Origin: Candidatus Woesearchaeota archaeon
GTDB taxonomy: Archaea; Nanobdellota; Nanobdellia; Woesearchaeales; GW2011-AR4
Direction of reading: 5' to 3'
Length of the DNA: 5,851 bases
NCBI GenBank assembly: GCA_030631975.1
Contig: DAOVKD010000048.1
Coordinates: forward strand, 1-5,851
Positions 3,880 to 5,851 of the stretch are shown here, piece after piece (the first letter of the stretch is position 1; every line of letters starts with the position of its first letter). A model generated the notes under the pieces. The model worked only from the letters and a program-made list of their open reading frames with translations. It was not told the origin of the DNA and made no database searches. A program made the translations under genes and the position numbers.

Positions 3880-5851
3880 ATGGATGAAAAAACAGATGAA
3901 AAAAAGGAACAAGAAACTAGTGCTGGAACTACCATAATTCAAAGGGTAATCGAAGACGAAATGAAGCAGTCTTACCTGGATTATTCTATGTCTGTTATTG
4001 TTGGCAGGGCTTTACCTGATGTGAGAGACGGCCTAAAGCCTGTTCATAGAAGAATACTTTTTGCCATGCTCCAAGAAGGGCTGTTGCATAACAAAAAACA
4101 TGTGAAGTGTGCGGCCATAGTAGGGGAAGTACTTAAATCCTATCACCCGCACGGAGATGTCGCTGTTTATGATGCTCTAGTTAGATTAGCACAGCCATGG
4201 AGTTTAAGATACCTTCTTGTAGATGGTCAAGGCAATTTTGGATCGGTCGATGGTGATGCTGCGGCCGCTTATAGATACACAGAAGCAAGATTAACAAAAC
4301 TCTCAGAAGAGATGCTCCAGGACATAGAAAAAAAGACTGTAAAATTTGTCCCTAATTTTGATAATACTTCTAAAGAGCCAACAGTTTTACCCTCAAAAGT
4401 CCCAAATTTGCTGGTCAATGGCTCATCAGGCATAGCAGTGGGCATGGCAACAAACATACCTCCCCATAACATGTTAGAGATTATTGACGGAATAATAAAA
4501 CAGATTGACAACCCAGACATAAGCATAGACGAGCTTATGCAGCACATTAAAGGTCCTGATTTTCCGACTGGAGCAGTTATCTGCGGCAAAAGCGGAATAA
4601 TAAACGCTTACAAAAATGGGAGGGGGAAAATAATAGTCAGGGCAAAAACCCAAACAGAAGATGTAAAAGACAGAAAAAGGCTCATAGTTACTGAAATACC
4701 TTACATGGTAAACAAGGCAGAGATGATAACTCAGATAGCTGACTTAATCAGAGGCAAAAAAATCAACGGAATAAGCGATATAAGGGACGAATCTGATAGA
4801 AACGGAATGAGGATAGTTATAGAATTAAAAAAAGATGCCAATGCTGATGTTCTGTTAAACCAGCTTTGCATGCATTCCCGCTTACAGGTTACATTCGGGA
4901 TCATAATGGTTGCTTTAGTGAATAATGTTCCGAAAATACTGAACCTGAGCCAGCTAATAAACTATTACATAGAGCATAGAAAAGAAATTGTAAAGAGAAG
5001 AACGTTATTTGATTTACACAAAGCCCAGAAAAGAGCCCATATTCTAGAAGGTTTGATAATTGCATTAAACAATTTAGACAAGACAATAAAACTTATTAAA
5101 GAAAGCAAATCAGTAGAGGAAGCTAAAAACAGCTTAATATCAAACTTTAATCTTTCAGAAGAACAAAGCGCAGCAATCCTTGAGATGAGGCTACAAAGAT
5201 TAACATCCATGGAACAGGAAAAGATAAAGAATGAGTTAAAAGATTTATCAAGATTAATAGCAGAGCTAAAGGCAATTTTAGAATCCCCGCAAAAAATTCT
5301 TGACATAATCAAAAAAGAGCTTTTAGAGCTTAAAGAAAGCTATAATGATAAAAGAAAAACAGAGATTACAGAAGCAGAAGCAACAGGCTTTGAAATGGAA
5401 GACATAATAGAGGAAAGCAATTGCGTTATAACCATTACACATTCAGGATATATAAAAAGGCAGCTTCTGCAAACCTATAGGCAGCAAAGACGCGGCGGCA
5501 AGGGGTTAATAGCAACAACCACAAAGGAAAAGGACTTTGTAAGGGATATTTTCATTGCAAGCACTCTTTCCTATATACTTCTTTTTACGAATAAAGGGCG
5601 CGTTCATTGGGTAAAGGTTTACAATATACCTGAAGCATCTCGACAAGCTCGCGGTAAGGCTATTGTTAATTTATTAAATCTAAAAAGCGATGAAAAGGTA
5701 ACTGCATACATACCTGTCAAGAACTTCGACGGCAACCACTTTCTTATTATGGCCACAAAAAATGGAGCAATAAAAAAGACAAACCTTACATCTTACTCCA
5801 ATCCAAGGCATGGAGGGATAATAGCAATCACTCTTGATACAAATGACAGCC
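3880..5851 (+). CDS. gyrA: DNA gyrase subunit A (partial, cut by window end)
   Basis: GyrA is the DNA-breaking and -wrapping subunit of gyrase, which with GyrB introduces negative supercoils using ATP. The frame is open for 657 codons to the window edge; typical GyrA is about 800-875 aa, so the last part of the C-terminal domain is missing. Seen in order: DYSMSVIVGRALPDVRDGLK at 34-53, KPVHRRIL (53-60), YHPHGD (88-93), GQGNFGSVDGD (117-127), the catalytic pair R132-Y133 in YRYTEARL, the tower (NLLVNGSSGIAVGMATNIPP), the coiled-coil gate (about 365-500), and the start of the beta-pinwheel with GYIKR (523-527). QRRGGKG at 536-542 is an exact GyrA-box, which separates gyrase from topoisomerase IV ParC. 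Valine 94 stands where E. coli has Ser83. The ATG at 3880 follows an in-frame stop at 3859 and lacks an SD. No intein interrupts the catalytic region. No gyrB lies upstream in the window. Confidence 0.97.
   Translation, partial: MDEKTDEKKEQETSAGTTIIQRVIEDEMKQSYLDYSMSVIVGRALPDVRDGLKPVHRRILFAMLQEGLLHNKKHVKCAAIVGEVLKSYHPHGDVAVYDALVRLAQPWSLRYLLVDGQGNFGSVDGDAAAAYRYTEARLTKLSEEMLQDIEKKTVKFVPNFDNTSKEPTVLPSKVPNLLVNGSSGIAVGMATNIPPHNMLEIIDGIIKQIDNPDISIDELMQHIKGPDFPTGAVICGKSGIINAYKNGRGKIIVRAKTQTEDVKDRKRLIVTEIPYMVNKAEMITQIADLIRGKKINGISDIRDESDRNGMRIVIELKKDANADVLLNQLCMHSRLQVTFGIIMVALVNNVPKILNLSQLINYYIEHRKEIVKRRTLFDLHKAQKRAHILEGLIIALNNLDKTIKLIKESKSVEEAKNSLISNFNLSEEQSAAILEMRLQRLTSMEQEKIKNELKDLSRLIAELKAILESPQKILDIIKKELLELKESYNDKRKTEITEAEATGFEMEDIIEESNCVITITHSGYIKRQLLQTYRQQRRGGKGLIATTTKEKDFVRDIFIASTLSYILLFTNKGRVHWVKVYNIPEASRQARGKAIVNLLNLKSDEKVTAYIPVKNFDGNHFLIMATKNGAIKKTNLTSYSNPRHGGIIAITLDTNDS

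Noticed and set aside
4105..4320. Possible intein or intron in gyrA near the catalytic tyrosine
   Set aside because: GyrA is a common intein host, but the reading runs without interruption from YHPHGD through GQGNFGSVDGD to YRYTEARL at normal spacing, so no insertion is present in the part seen.
4269..4589. Open frames antisense to gyrA (also at 4901-5086 and 4965-5312)
   Set aside because: They lie wholly inside the well-conserved gyrA reading frame on the other strand and encode no recognisable protein.

Overview
The window looks like a chromosomal segment of an AT-rich archaeon, most plausibly a small-genome DPANN-type lineage (Woesearchaeota or Pacearchaeota-like). The reasons are TATA-type promoters at archaeal spacing (one about 26 nt before an ATG, implying a leaderless transcript), U-tract terminators, and a gyrase A subunit alongside a tailed ScpB and a protein type I associate with DPANN genomes. 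The lineage is inferred; no rRNA or other phylogenetic marker apart from gyrA is present.

Layout. (1) 13-651, minus: a DUF47/PhoU-like phosphate-transport accessory protein with its own promoter, Shine-Dalgarno site and U8 tract. (2) 652-800: a compact divergent intergenic region with one TATA box for each direction. (3) 801-2580, plus: a probable operon of an uncharacterised 195-aa protein, ScpB with a 160-residue charged tail, and a 49-aa zinc-ribbon protein too short for usual ORF cut-offs. (4) 2575-3558, minus: a 327-aa putative endonuclease with two zinc fingers, a tandem W-K repeat and a C-terminal Vsr-like nuclease domain. It converges on the zinc-ribbon gene with a 6-bp overlap. (5) 3559-3879: a non-coding region rich in palindromes between the divergent endonuclease and gyrA genes. 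(6) 3880 to the window end, plus: gyrA, intact as far as seen and cut by the window edge after 657 codons.

How the genes relate. ScpB (SMC partner) and GyrA (supercoiling) both act on chromosome structure, so the plus-strand genes form a chromosome-maintenance neighbourhood. The gene just before scpB is not recognisably the usual partner scpA, which makes the 195-aa protein a candidate functional partner. The endonuclease is the odd one out: it is on the opposite strand, has lower GC in the lines sampled, and has a homing-endonuclease or Vsr-like build. It may be a selfish or defence-type gene inserted beside gyrA.

The most interesting points are the endonuclease architecture, the ScpB operon without ScpA, and the inverted repeats upstream of gyrA. 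I do not see a demonstrably new multi-gene system; the novelty claims below are hypotheses.
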